A stretch of 64,000 bases of DNA from Macrosoma leucophasiata (Eukaryota > Arthropoda > Insecta > Lepidoptera > Hedylidae), in NCBI GenBank assembly GCA_036365455.1, contig JAWQUS010000027.1, positions 17,906,501-17,970,500 of the forward strand, written 5' to 3'. Under the pieces are notes generated by a model, which saw nothing but the letters and a program-made list of their open reading frames with translations, did not search any database and had not been told where the DNA came from. The position numbers were made by a program, and so were the translations under genes. Positions 10,960 through 21,291 of this stretch are shown one piece after another; the first letter of the stretch is position 1; every line of letters begins with the position of its first letter.

Positions 10960-11017
10960 TAGTCCTACCTAAACTAATCTAAAGCACAAGCGCTTTAGAT
11001 TAGTTTAGGTAGGACTA
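10960..11017. repeat. Perfect 26-bp inverted repeat, 6-nt loop
   Basis: Arm 10960-10985 begins TAGTCCTACCTAAACTAATC; the arm 10992-11017 is its exact reverse complement and the loop is ACAAGC. It could be a foldback remnant or a small hairpin RNA precursor. There is no coding content. Confidence 0.9.
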
Positions 11018-11639
11018 AAATTTAATTACTTTGGTTAAGTAGCTACGCTGCACGCACCTACTCTTCAATACCTGTACTAAAGTTTTAGTCGTACCTGGTT
11101 TTCCGGGTTCAAAGAACCAATTTTAAACAAGAGAACACTTATATTCTTTTTTTCCACGCATCAGGAACGTAGGCGGACTTATAGGAAAGTTTATTCGCAG
11201 ACATTTTAGTTTATTGAACGTTAATAGGAATACATTTTATATGTGTGTTTAGTTATCTTGCCATAATTCGCAACGAGTTCTTTGAAAAATGGGCAAATAA
11301 TATAAAAGCGAAATAAATAAGCTTTCACATAGATAAAACGGTTTTCCTAAAGTGTTTGCGAAGCGTTTTCAGGGAACATCCTTCATTATGACGCCGTTAC
11401 GAGCCTTATGTTTTTCTTCTTTTAACAGCTTGCGCGTAAATATACCACAGTAGGAGTTTTGGTTTGTTAGAAATTACAGTGTGCAAAATAGTTTATTGTA
11501 TTGTATTGTATTGACTGGAGGCAGAGCGCCAGTATTGGAGTTTGAGGGCGTACGAAAAACCGCATCTATTTGCCCCTAAATGATAATGTTGCGTTTTTTT
11601 TATTATATAAATCTAAAGGTACACCACTACCTAGATATG
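11018..11639. other. No gene recognised; (TATTG)n at 11494-11513
   Basis: AT-rich sequence with a four-unit TATTG microsatellite at 11494-11513. No repeat shared with the rest of the window and no domain-bearing frame. Confidence 0.5.
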
Positions 11640-11800
11640 CGTCAGATAGCTCGGTCCTGACACACCTCCCATGCCTCATCTACATTCATCATTCTCTTCC
11701 TACATGCACGCCGATTCCTAAGACTTTTGTTCCCACCATCAGACAGTACTCGACTTATTTATTCACCGTCAGGTCAGTCTTGGTCTTCCTATTTTCTTCT
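11640..11800 (+). repeat. Interspersed repeat (family N) fragment
   Basis: CACGCCGATTCCTAAGACTT followed by a CACCATCAGACAGTACTCG stretch, shared with 47143-47345; reverse copies occur at 27883 and 58895. It is probably the 3' untranslated part of a non-LTR retroelement. Confidence 0.55.
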
Positions 11801-12299
11801 TAATTCTCTTTCACGTAATAATTAGAATTAACAAACAAGTATAAGGAAAAGTTCCAGACCGGTAAGTGGTTATCGGAGTTTCCGCAAAATCCGAGAATCC
11901 GGGGTCACGGGGAATGCGAAAACAATAAGATCGTATAAATAAACGTGTTACGATACATGTAGCTAAAAATAGAAATCGGTCGAGTGAAGTTATAGAACAC
12001 ACAGTTCAATGTCAAAAGAACACCCTTAGTGATGAGGATTTCGACATTAATTGGACGTATTACCAAAGTCCTAGGGTTTCTTTCATTCATTCATCTCTTC
12101 CGTGTCCATAGGCGTATTTATAGGTATTTTCTAGAGGGAGGCACCGCATCGCGTGTTAAGTTATAACGATATGTATTTCAGCCTAATATTAAAAAAAAAT
12201 AACCTGGGTCGGGCCTTCCCAGCCAGCTTCCCTCCTTCCTACGCCCATGTCTGCGTAGGAGAATCCCTTTTTTATAGAAATGAATACGTAAACCCATGA
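11801..12299. other. No gene recognised
   Basis: Mixed single-copy-looking DNA. No shared repeat or coding signal identified. Confidence 0.5.
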
Positions 12300-12525
12300 A
12301 CATTGAAGCAAGGAAGCAGTTTACATGCATGGTAAGTGATTAATGTAGCCTAGAGTCATCTACTCAAAAGACAGGTTTGAAGTCCAAATAAGAACATACT
12401 TAGCCACTTCCGAAAATTTGTTTTGGCTCATTTGACAGAAATTAACAGGTACATTACCATCTAACGTTGGATTCTAACCGGAATACGATAGTGCTGAACT
12501 ACAATTTAGTTGTCGCTCTCGAGTT
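12300..12525 (-). repeat. Family A repeat, degenerate
   Basis: Reverse-complement landmarks GCAGTTTACATGCATGGTAA, ACATTACCATCTAACG and ACCGGAATACGATAGTGCTG in family A order, with many substitutions and both ends lost. Confidence 0.6.
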
Positions 12526-12847
12526 CGGATACTGGAAACTGGATGTTTCTTGTCTTGTCGTACGGTCTATCAGAGCAATAGCGATAACTTGACTTTTGTT
12601 ATTGCTTTCGAAGGCAATATTAACCCTTCAAAGAACGTAAAGCCGCCGGCTAGACACAATTGAAAATCAATTGTCATATTTTTCTCGTGACTTGACGGAT
12701 TGAAACGATAGCGATAATAGATTTAACGCTATTTCTTTCATAGATGGCAGGAAAGAACGATCCGCTTCGATCTAAAACACAACAGTAGTGGGCCACTAAA
12801 CTGGACGGTGTATACGAAAACAATAAAATTAGATTGTACATATATTC

Positions 12848-12898
12848 AACTCCATCTATTATCACGTAACAAGTTTATACGTTAGAATAGATGGAGTT
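12848..12898. repeat. 13-bp inverted repeat with 25-nt loop
   Basis: AACTCCATCTATT at 12848-12860 and its exact reverse complement at 12886-12898. It may be part of a decayed foldback element; DNA on either side (12526-13009) is otherwise unassigned. Confidence 0.7.
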
Positions 12899-13009
12899 TA
12901 AAATAGAAATTGCATGTTGAGATTGTTATTGTGAAATTACAAAACACATTACCGATTTGAGACTACAATAAAGCACTTAGTGATTGAATTTCGTTGATCT
13001 ACGAGTATA

Positions 13010-13261
13010 TATATAAAAATCAATGCCACTTTTCTTTGTAATTTTATAACTCAAGAACGGGGTCACCTATCGACTATTTGGTAGATGGTTCATGTAAAGT
13101 TTCCAAAAAATCGGTAAAGCGGTTCTTCATTTATTACATATTTTGTAACAAATGAATTCAATAAAGGGCGGATCATGTTGTAAATGGTTATCCTATATTT
13201 TATTATGATAGCAGTAATGTAGGTAACATTGCACCCGTGCGAAGCCGGGGCGAGCCGCTAG
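13010..13261 (+). mobile_element. Helitron-like element, 3' end CTAG|T
   Basis: Ends CACCCGTGCGAAGCCGGGG then CGAGCCG and CTAG at 13258-13261, followed by T. The body has CTCAAGAACGGGGTCACC and AAATCGGTAAAGCGGTTCTT, motifs common in such lepidopteran repeats. The 5' end was not defined. Confidence 0.5.
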
Positions 13262-13270
13262 TACGTTATA

Positions 13271-13445
13271 TTTTTTTATGTAGGTAAGGTGGCAAACAAG
13301 CATGCAGCTCACATTGATGTTGAGATTGCAGCCTATAGACATCTATACACAAACCAGAGTTCAAAACGCAGATGCGTTGCCATTCCTTGAGACCTAAGTT
13401 GAGTAAGTTGTTATATCTTTGTGATAGTTATTACGGGGCCAAACT
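13271..13445 (-). repeat. Family A repeat, 3' half
   Basis: TTTTTTATGTAGGTAAGGTG, then GCATGCAGCTCACATTGATG and TTGCAGCCTATAGACATC. It stops at a GGGGCCAAACTAC stretch; the 5' half is missing. Confidence 0.7.
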
Positions 13446-13919
13446 ACAATACTTTGACATTTATAGATAGTAAGGATGAACGCACTCATCCTGCCTATGA
13501 TACCAACTCTGCGAAGTACTTAACCGTGAATTTTCCTATGTACTGTACTGCTGTATTTAAGCCCCTCCCTATTAATAGGACTGTGGTCCCAGAATCGATT
13601 CTCGGGGCGAGGAGGCGAGTAAAACTGTTGGGATTTTTACAATGAAAATGTTTACCATGCCATCTGTTAGATATCTATTAATTATGTGTTAGATTACGCA
13701 TTTTAAAACTACTCGCCACCGTTCGGTACATAATTAGAGTATAATGGATGTAGGTATGCATGAATGCCTTCGAGTAATTACAGATGTAAACTTATGTAAA
13801 AACATTCCGAAAACGCTCAAAAAGAAAATTCAAACAGGAAGTTTGTAATTTTTTAACACTTTTTTGCGAAGCCATTTCCATAAGGGTTCGCCATTGAAGA
13901 TAATTAAAAGGGTCTCATT
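13446..13919. other. No gene recognised
   Basis: Contains an open stretch on the plus strand (to about 13645) with no recognisable domain and no splice context. No shared repeat. Confidence 0.45.
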
Positions 13920-14060
13920 AACGAACATTCTGGCAAGCGGGTTGATGCAAAATGTAAGGTTTTAGTGCGTAGTAATTTTCCGGACGACCGCCGCAGGATG
14001 AGATTCCGTCATACACCTGGGAGGCTGCGTCGCTATTACAGACAAATTTTCACGGAATAT
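13920..14060 (+). repeat. Diverged ~140-bp direct duplication, first copy
   Basis: Shares with 14480-14625, in the same order: a TCTGGCAAGCGGG / TCTGATAAGCGGG start, TAATTTTCCGGA, GGATGAGATTCCGTCATACA, and TCGCTATTACAGACAAA. Neither a transposon end nor coding sequence is evident. Confidence 0.75.
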
Positions 14061-14479
14061 TTTTAGGATAAGGACGTATGTTTTGCAACCTTCGGGATGA
14101 TTTATGTTTCTTTCGAAATTACTTGAGAATCATCGCCTGATCGACCTTTTCTTTGGATAAATGTATGGCTATTGGAATTCAGTATTGGATCGACAGAGGA
14201 AATTGTTGTATAGACGGAAACTCGCCATATTGTTATGTGCGTTTTGGTATTGTCGAAAGCAAAATTATTGCTTGAATCCACTAAAACTCAGACTGTGGCA
14301 CATATAAATGTTAATAATACTAAATTCATAATATATTTTCTGTATTTCGGCGTTTTTTGCTGTCATCAAAATTTTCATTTGATTACATCTAAGTAGGTAT
14401 GAAGTTTTACACTTTTTCAAAGCGACAACCGTTTCAAGGTCACGGCAATAAAGATTACAAGCCACAAGGGTCTAGTCAA

Positions 14480-14625
14480 CGGACTTTCTGATAAGCGGGA
14501 AGGGCGCAAAAATTGAAGGTTGTGGTGCGTAATAATTTTCCGGATCACCGCCCCGGGATGAGATCCCGTCATACATCTCTATCATCAGGAAGGCTCAGTC
14601 GCTATTACAGACAAAGTTTTGGGTG
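14480..14625 (+). repeat. Diverged ~140-bp direct duplication, second copy
   Basis: Second copy of the block at 13920; GGATGAGATCCCGTCATACA and TCGCTATTACAGACAAA are the best conserved parts. It carries a short insertion (TCTATCATCA) relative to the first copy. Confidence 0.75.
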
Positions 14626-14721
14626 TGTATGTAGCGTAAATGTGTTGAATTTATATTAAAAAGTAATTTTAGTGCTTGTGCAGTATTTTTTTTTAATAAA
14701 TACTGCGCAGAAATTAGGCTA

Positions 14722-15342
14722 AAGGAGATGTTGCAAAAATGTATGAACCTCCGGCCATGTGTTGTACATAATATCATTAACAGGCAAAATCGACATAAAA
14801 ACGTTTTTTACTGCATATTTTCACTTATTTTAGCTTTGTTTGCAGTTGCAAAACATTATTCGCAGGTAGAATTGCAACCCAAAACCAACATGGCCAATAT
14901 GGCGGGCGATTTTTTGTTTTGAGTATTACTTGGAGAAAAAATGAAATATTTTATAAATACTATCGAAATCGATTTCATGTGTTAAAACTATACTAATCGA
15001 TTTCCAATTTTAAAAAATCATCGGAACTTCTTTTAATTGATCGATTTGATACATTTTTTAAATAATATGTGATGCACTAGTAAGATACAGATGGCATTAG
15101 TTTTATTTTATCTACATAGGTACCTACTATCCCAAGCGTCGGTTGCATCGCCGCCATGTTGAACATGGTTAAAAACAATAACATCATTGGTTAAAAATGA
15201 TAAAATCGTTTGAATTAAATGTGGTTGTAATTCTAAAATATATTCTTTAATAAATCAATTGTATTTTTTTTCCGATTCTTCTTTAATTTACCCATTTTTT
15301 GAGGACATGTGCGAACCAGAGCCGACTTCGCAACATCTCCTT
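14722..15342 (+). mobile_element. 621-bp TA-flanked MITE (family D), complete
   Basis: Terminal repeats AAGGAGATGTTGC and GCAACATCTCCTT are exact inverted copies, each flanked by TA, the likely target duplication. The interior includes AATTGCAACCCAAAACCAAC, ATCGCCGCCATGTTGAACAT and TTTACCCATTTTTTGAGGAC, shared with 28894, 30431 and 60629. No transposase frame is present. TA duplication suggests a Tc1/mariner-type or similar helper, an inference only. Confidence 0.85.
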
Positions 15343-15344
15343 TA

Positions 15345-15800
15345 GCCATATTTTGAATGTCGGAACTTAATGGATCATGTTTTACTTTTAACACAATTTT
15401 CTCAATGTTTTTTCCCCAATGTAAGACTAGATAAGGTACGCCTCTTAAACATTTTACATTACGTTGTTAATGAACGATCCCCTTACCATCTAACAGTTTA
15501 AAATAATGCTGAACTCTACAACTTAGACTACTGGTTTTAAATTAGGTGATTAGATCATAAGTCAGTCGCTGAATCTCTGTAAAGTGATGACCTATGTACT
15601 GCTAATATTATTTTATGAATGTTAGCGGTTTATGAGACAGATTTGTGACAATGTTATTCAAGTCCATTGATCCGGTGTTTGAATACGTACGTAATACATA
15701 CTTTGGCCGTGTCTGAAATTTCGATACGTAACATATCTTGTAGGGTGCCAAATATCTGACGTAGGTCGCTGTGTCGACAACAGAGCTCGAAAAGGTGACT
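15345..15800. other. Undetermined DNA upstream of the retrotransposon
   Basis: No repeat shared within the window. Some of it may belong to the retrotransposon's 5' untranslated region, because that element's 5' boundary is not certain. Confidence 0.4.
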
Positions 15801-15985
15801 GGGTTCTGCTTTCTGTGTACTGGTTGACGCACGTGTTTGTGGAATTTTCATAGGTTTAAAGCATTTATTGTGTCACAATTCTTTTTATTGAGCGTTATAT
15901 CTGTTTGGTGGTGGATATTAAGTATTTTGTGTAAGAGTACGTTGTTTTCTACTGTGTATTAAGGTATTTATGATCTTATCCTATC

Positions 15986-17383
15986 ATGGAGGTGGATAAG
16001 TTGCCTCCAAAACCTCCTGACCCCCCGGAACCTTCACCTAATCGTAAGCGGCCGATTTCACCAGAACCTAGTACTTCTACTGCAAAGAAAAATGTAACGA
16101 ATACAGACCTTCCTTCGGCATTTATTCAAACTGTTTATACCCACCCGTCTTTGTTAGAAACAAATACATATAGTAACAATGATAAGGGACCATTTATCGT
16201 ACATGTTTCCCGAACTGAACCTGATACAGCAGCAGGCACTACCATTCGCCCTATTAAGTTCGGTCAGTTCTTACATAAACATCAGATTCAAGATATTATG
16301 GATGGAGGTGTTAAAAGAGAAGGAAGGAATAAAATCTCTGTAGAATTTAAAAATGCAACATCTGCAAATAATTTTGTTAGTAATCAAGAGCTGCAAAATA
16401 ATAAGTTCAAGGCACTCATCCCCTCATTTCAGGTGACTAGAATGGGTCTGATCAAAGATGTCCCTGTGGACTGGTCAATGGAGGAACTTGTTGACTTTGT
16501 CAAGGTTCCGGAAGGATGTGGAACCATTTTAAAGGCCCGTAGATTAAATCGAAAGTGTGTTACCAATGGCACAGTGGAATGGTTACCTACACAATCAGTT
16601 GTACTTACATTTAGTGGTCAGACATTACCAGCTAGAGTCTACTGTTTTCACAACTCTATTCCTGTACTTCTGTATAACTTACCGACCATTCAATGCTTGA
16701 ATTGTTGTAGATTTGGACATGTAAAGAATCAGTGTCGTTCTCAACCCAGATGCTACCGCTGTGGCAATTCTCACTCTGGAGAAAGTTGTTTGGTATCTGA
16801 AGCTGAGGCCAGTTGTTTGTCCTGCTCGGGAAATCATTTTGCAAATAGCAATGCATGTCCGGAGCTGGGCAGGCAGAAAAGTATTAAAATAAAAATGACG
16901 CAAGAAAACATCTCCTTTGCGGAAGCTTCTGCAAAGTGTCCTCCAGTTGGAAAATCCTTTGCGGATGTACTTAAGTCTACAAATAATTATCCTCTTTCCC
17001 AAAATACTCCATTATCTCCAATTCAATCTCCATATTCCACTCCCACCAAACTGTCACATAACTTTCCTTCGCAAACATCTCACTCTTATAAAAAAACTAT
17101 TTTCCAATCCCCTCGTCCCAGACAATCAAGCAAAGGATATGATGTTCAATCACATAATGAGTTAATCCGTGATTATAATCCTCCCTCTCCCCAAAATGGT
17201 TGTGCATTGTCCCAGCCAAACAGTGAATCTGAAGAAAACTTTATAGAATTGTTAATGTCCCTTCTGCTAAATATTTTTTCTAAATTCAATGATGTTCCCT
17301 TACCGTCCAACGTTGCTATCAAAGTCAAATCATTCATGCAAACACTTACCCAGTATGGCCCCAGTCCTACAGTGGAACTGTAA
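15986..17383 (+). CDS. Retrotransposon ORF1, gag-like zinc-knuckle protein
   Basis: Codes for 465 residues. In the I/Jockey superfamily ORF1 binds element RNA and forms the particle that returns to the nucleus. The N-terminus is proline-rich and basic (residues 1-35). A conserved middle region at about 150-215 carries KDVPVDWSMEEL and LKARRLNRK, typical of these ORF1 proteins. Three zinc-knuckle-like motifs follow: C237-x2-C240-x4-H245-x4-C250, C256-x2-C259-x3-H263-x4-C268 and C277-x2-C280-x3-H284-x6-C291. The C-terminal part is serine/proline-rich. The start ATG is in a reasonable context (ATCATGG). The frame ends inside the start of ORF2. Family assignment is by motif recognition. Confidence 0.85.
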   Translation: MEVDKLPPKPPDPPEPSPNRKRPISPEPSTSTAKKNVTNTDLPSAFIQTVYTHPSLLETNTYSNNDKGPFIVHVSRTEPDTAAGTTIRPIKFGQFLHKHQIQDIMDGGVKREGRNKISVEFKNATSANNFVSNQELQNNKFKALIPSFQVTRMGLIKDVPVDWSMEELVDFVKVPEGCGTILKARRLNRKCVTNGTVEWLPTQSVVLTFSGQTLPARVYCFHNSIPVLLYNLPTIQCLNCCRFGHVKNQCRSQPRCYRCGNSHSGESCLVSEAEASCLSCSGNHFANSNACPELGRQKSIKIKMTQENISFAEASAKCPPVGKSFADVLKSTNNYPLSQNTPLSPIQSPYSTPTKLSHNFPSQTSHSYKKTIFQSPRPRQSSKGYDVQSHNELIRDYNPPSPQNGCALSQPNSESEENFIELLMSLLLNIFSKFNDVPLPSNVAIKVKSFMQTLTQYGPSPTVEL

Positions 17384-20300
17384 AAGTGCCACTAGTAAAA
17401 AACATGAGTTAATTAGAATAGTTAATGACCACTCCCCATCGATTTTGGCACTTTCTGAGACTTGGTTCAAGCCCAAAGCTACATTTAGGCTGAGGGGTTT
17501 CCATTGTCTCAGGGATGACAGAGTTGATGGGTATGCAGGTTGTGCTATTTTAATTAACCACTCCGTCTCTTTCACCCAAATTCCCATTCCAGCTCACAGT
17601 GACCAATTTAATATTGTTGCTGTTCGAGCTCTGGATTTGTCAATTATTTCCATTTACATTCCCCATCCCAATACATCCCTCATTTCCGACATTAAAAATG
17701 TTTTCTCTTCAATCCCCCCACCTGTTCTTATCCTAGGAGACTTTAACTGTCATCACCCATCGTGGGGTAGTCACAGAGCTGACAGGTTTGCTATCAGTTT
17801 AATTGATGTTCTAGATGAATGTAACCTGTGCATCCTGAATGATGGATCTCCTACGAGAAGAACATACCCTTCCCAAAACCCTAGTGCTGTTGATCTTTCC
17901 TTTTGTTCTCCAGAACTTTCATCCCTACTATCCTGGAAAGTCCTTCTCCAATCCTATGGCAGTGATCATTGTCCTATACTTATCTCTTTTCCTTATCTGG
18001 GAGTTCCATCCACCCAGCTTGAACCTCTTCTAAAGTATAATTTACACAAAGCGGACTGGTCTGCATTTACTCAAACTTCTGACGAATTTATTGATAACAG
18101 TCCAGTTATATCTGATAACAATCTTTTATTAATACACGATATATTAGTTGAATCGTTATTATCTGCTGCAGACAAAGCAATTCCCAAAAAGAAAATGAGT
18201 ACCAATAGATTACTATCACCTCCATGGTGGGATGCTGATTGTACTGAGGTTGTAACCCAGAGGGATCTGGCAGAGCTGGGCTACTGTTGTGATATGTCTG
18301 TTTCCAATTTTATTAAATTCCAAAGGAACTCTGCAAAGGCCAGAATGACCCTTAGAACAAAGAAAAGAAGATCTTGGCTTAAATTTTGTGAAAATTTATC
18401 CCCTAATTCTCACCCCACGGTTGTATGGAAAAGTATTAAGCGTTTCCGTAATTCTTTGACAACCCCTCCAGTAGTAACAACAAATATAGCATCCAATTGG
18501 ATAGAGCATTTTTTAGATAAATTAGCCCCCCCTTCAGTCCCAGACCAAACTTCTTTGAATCTTAATCCCTCACCCCAATCAGTAGATCAATTTGACCTTC
18601 CTTTTACTTTTGAGGAGTTAAATTTGGTCCTTGAGAAAGTTAAGGACTCTTCCCCTGGGGAAGATGGGATTCCATATTCCTTTGTTAAAAAGTCTGGAAA
18701 TAAAACCAAACTTCTTTTACTTCTTATCATTAATAAAGTGTATGAGTCTGGGCTTATTCCCCCGTCTTGGAAGAAGCAATTGGTGATTCCCATTTTAAAA
18801 CCTGGAAAGGACCCTTCTAACCCTTCCTCATATAGGCCAATTGCTCTTTCCTCTGTGTTAGGCAAGATTCTTGAACATATGATAAAGAATCGTTTAGAGT
18901 GGTTTGTGGAGAGTAGAGGTATCTTATCTAGTACCCAATTCGGATTTAGAAAGGGACTTAGCACAATGGATAGTCTCAGCGTATTTATAACTGATATTAG
19001 ATTAGCGTTATCTAAAAATCAACATTTAGTGGGGATATTCTTGGACATAGAAGCAGCTTATGACAACGTCCCTCTCGATCTCCTCAGGCATAAATTGCAT
19101 CAACTGAGCGTACCCCCGAAGATGGTGTATTGTGTCATGCGGCTTCTCTGTGGTAGAGTAATACAAGTGCGATATAATAATACAGTCTCTTCTACTAGGA
19201 CAGTTTGGAAAGGCCTCCCTCAGGGGTCAGTCTTGAGTCCATTATTATTTAACTTATACACCTACGATCTCAATCTTGTAGTAAATTCATTTTGCAACTC
19301 CCTCCAATACGCTGATGATTGTGCCATCTACCTTTCAACCGACTGCATAGATGATGCCTCCGATCGCCTGAACCTCGCTATGCGATATCTTAATGACTGG
19401 CTAGATTCTCATGGTCTCTCGCTATCCGCTTCCAAGAGTAATTTGGTCATTTTCACAAGGAAAAGGGAGATACCTAATATAGAAGTTACAGTTAACAATG
19501 TAATCATCCCTGTCCAAAATTCTGTTAAATTTCTGGGGGTCATTTTGGATTCAAGGCTTAAAGGATGCGACCATTTTAATAATGTAATCCATAAATGCGA
19601 AAAAAACATAAATATCCTAAGATCTTTATCTGGTGTATGGTGGGGTTCGCATCCTTACACTCAAAAATTATTGTACAATGCGTTGGTTCGAAGTATATTG
19701 GATTATGGTTGTTTTTTATTGGAGCCTTGCAATAAAAGTAGTCTAGACAAACTTAATAAAATACAATTAAAATGTCTTAGGATTATTACTGGGAGCATGA
19801 AGTCATCTCCAGGAAATGCTCTCCAAGTGGAATGTTGTGATCCGCCATATCACCTCAGGCGTCAATATCTGTCGGATCGCTTTGTTTACAAGGTTATTCA
19901 GAATGATTCGCACCCACTTAAATCTAGGCTCTCGGTGTTAGCTTCAATAATACAATCAAATAAATATTGGACGAATAAAATTCCTCCTAGGATTGTGACT
20001 AGTTTTATTTGTCTACAAAAATTAAAAAACGCCGTTCACAGTTACGATAAATGTCCCCTTTTTTTAACTAGCTTTGATGCCCTTACATTCAACCCCCAAA
20101 TAATTTTAGATCTAGGAATTAATAAGGACTCAGCGGGCGCAAATTCAATTTTTAAAGGTATACTCTATTCTAAATTTCCAGACTGGGTACACATGTTTAC
20201 AGACGCCTCAAAAATATCCCCTGACAGTGGTGTAGGGGCAGCAGTCTGGATACCCAAGTACAAAATAATTTTAAACTTTAAATTACCTTATTTATCGTCT

Positions 20301-21053
20301 GTCTTTACCGGTGAGGCTATAGCGATCCTGGAAGCTATTACATACGCTGAATCTCACAACATTTCGCCTACAGTTATTTTCTCAGATTCACTAAGCACCC
20401 TTCAAGCCGTACAATCGAACCTATTTAGTAGCAAATCCAAATTCCCCATAATCTTCCACATCCGTGAAGCATTGTTCAAGTGTTACAGGAGAGATATTAA
20501 CATCATTTTAGCGTGGATACCTAGTCACTGTGGCATCATTGGAAACGAGACGGCTGATCAGTGTGCAAAGTTGGCTATCAATAGCGGTTGCTCTAACCAT
20601 AATAAGACTTTCTGTCATGATCTCATTTCTTTATCGACAGTTCAATTGGCTAAAGAATGGCAAAAAGAATGGGAGCGTTCACAACTAATTAAGGGAAAAC
20701 ATTATGCTAGAATTCAACCTTCCATCCCCATCAAACCCTGGTTTTGTAAATTCCGAAAGCTTGACAAAAGATCATGTTCTACCATATGCCGTCTACGTTT
20801 GGGACATGTATGCTCACCTGTATTCCTGCACAAATTAAGGATTAGGGACAGCTCTATCTGCGAGTGTGGCTTGGATGAAGGGACCCCGGACCATATATTT
20901 TTCAACTGTTCTCTAAACGAGAATTCCCTATATTCCCATCTCCCGCCAAAAATCCCTCTTCCTACCAATTTAAACTCCCTTCTTATGCGTGTCAATTCCC
21001 CTTTTGTATATATTCTTTGTAAATACATCCGTGTAAATGATATTAAATTGTAA
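17355..21053 (+). CDS. Retrotransposon ORF2: endonuclease, reverse transcriptase, RNase H
   Basis: 1232 residues from the chosen ATG at 17355; an upstream in-frame ATG at 17289 is also possible, but the endonuclease begins right after 17355 (VLQWNCKS). Endonuclease/exonuclease/phosphatase fold at 1-215: N8, E35 (LSETW), GDFN at 128-131, SDH at 203-205. Reverse transcriptase at about 420-735: SSYRPIALSS, QFGFRKGLST, FLDIEAAYD, GLPQGSVLSPLLF and the catalytic YADD at 652-655. RNase H at about 945-1075 with D950, E987, D1011 and D1068. A C-terminal CxC...H...C cluster (CECGLDEGTPDH) follows. It nicks target DNA and primes reverse transcription on it. It overlaps ORF1 by 29 bases, so translation probably relies on reinitiation. 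All key residues seen are intact. Confidence 0.92.
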   Translation: MAPVLQWNCKSATSKKHELIRIVNDHSPSILALSETWFKPKATFRLRGFHCLRDDRVDGYAGCAILINHSVSFTQIPIPAHSDQFNIVAVRALDLSIISIYIPHPNTSLISDIKNVFSSIPPPVLILGDFNCHHPSWGSHRADRFAISLIDVLDECNLCILNDGSPTRRTYPSQNPSAVDLSFCSPELSSLLSWKVLLQSYGSDHCPILISFPYLGVPSTQLEPLLKYNLHKADWSAFTQTSDEFIDNSPVISDNNLLLIHDILVESLLSAADKAIPKKKMSTNRLLSPPWWDADCTEVVTQRDLAELGYCCDMSVSNFIKFQRNSAKARMTLRTKKRRSWLKFCENLSPNSHPTVVWKSIKRFRNSLTTPPVVTTNIASNWIEHFLDKLAPPSVPDQTSLNLNPSPQSVDQFDLPFTFEELNLVLEKVKDSSPGEDGIPYSFVKKSGNKTKLLLLLIINKVYESGLIPPSWKKQLVIPILKPGKDPSNPSSYRPIALSSVLGKILEHMIKNRLEWFVESRGILSSTQFGFRKGLSTMDSLSVFITDIRLALSKNQHLVGIFLDIEAAYDNVPLDLLRHKLHQLSVPPKMVYCVMRLLCGRVIQVRYNNTVSSTRTVWKGLPQGSVLSPLLFNLYTYDLNLVVNSFCNSLQYADDCAIYLSTDCIDDASDRLNLAMRYLNDWLDSHGLSLSASKSNLVIFTRKREIPNIEVTVNNVIIPVQNSVKFLGVILDSRLKGCDHFNNVIHKCEKNINILRSLSGVWWGSHPYTQKLLYNALVRSILDYGCFLLEPCNKSSLDKLNKIQLKCLRIITGSMKSSPGNALQVECCDPPYHLRRQYLSDRFVYKVIQNDSHPLKSRLSVLASIIQSNKYWTNKIPPRIVTSFICLQKLKNAVHSYDKCPLFLTSFDALTFNPQIILDLGINKDSAGANSIFKGILYSKFPDWVHMFTDASKISPDSGVGAAVWIPKYKIILNFKLPYLSSVFTGEAIAILEAITYAESHNISPTVIFSDSLSTLQAVQSNLFSSKSKFPIIFHIREALFKCYRRDINIILAWIPSHCGIIGNETADQCAKLAINSGCSNHNKTFCHDLISLSTVQLAKEWQKEWERSQLIKGKHYARIQPSIPIKPWFCKFRKLDKRSCSTICRLRLGHVCSPVFLHKLRIRDSSICECGLDEGTPDHIFFNCSLNENSLYSHLPPKIPLPTNLNSLLMRVNSPFVYILCKYIRVNDIKL

Positions 21054-21270
21054 TCTGTGTTGATATGTCTCTACTAACTATATTTGTTTTGTCAATACTA
21101 ACTTAACCCTATGTGTTTGTCTTTGTCTTTTGTTGTAGATACCAAAACGCGAAATAATTGCATTGGATACAAAGCCTTCATCTCTACCGGGCATTTTCCT
21201 TTCACTTGTGCCTCTTCTATCACCGGACTCTGGCAGAATTACCCTTAAAAGTTGGTAGTTGCCATTAACC

Positions 21271-21291
21271 AAAAAAAAAAAAAAAAAAAAA
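21271..21291 (+). other. Retrotransposon 3' A tract
   Basis: Twenty-one A residues close the element 217 bases after the ORF2 stop. Such a tract is expected from target-primed reverse transcription. Confidence 0.85.

Larger units (their letters stand above)
15801..21291 (+). mobile_element. Full-coding non-LTR retrotransposon (I/R1-like group, with RNase H)
   Basis: Two overlapping open frames on the plus strand, ORF1 and ORF2, are followed by a 3' untranslated region and a 21-base A tract at 21271-21291. There are no long terminal repeats. An RNase H domain after the reverse transcriptase is characteristic of I, R1, LOA and related groups rather than of Jockey or CR1 in general. The 3' flank begins GAAAAGATGACT and a GAAAAGGTGACT occurs at 15789-15800, so a target duplication may put the 5' end near 15801, but the single mismatch and short length make this tentative. 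Both frames are uninterrupted, which suggests a fairly recent insertion. Confidence 0.85.
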
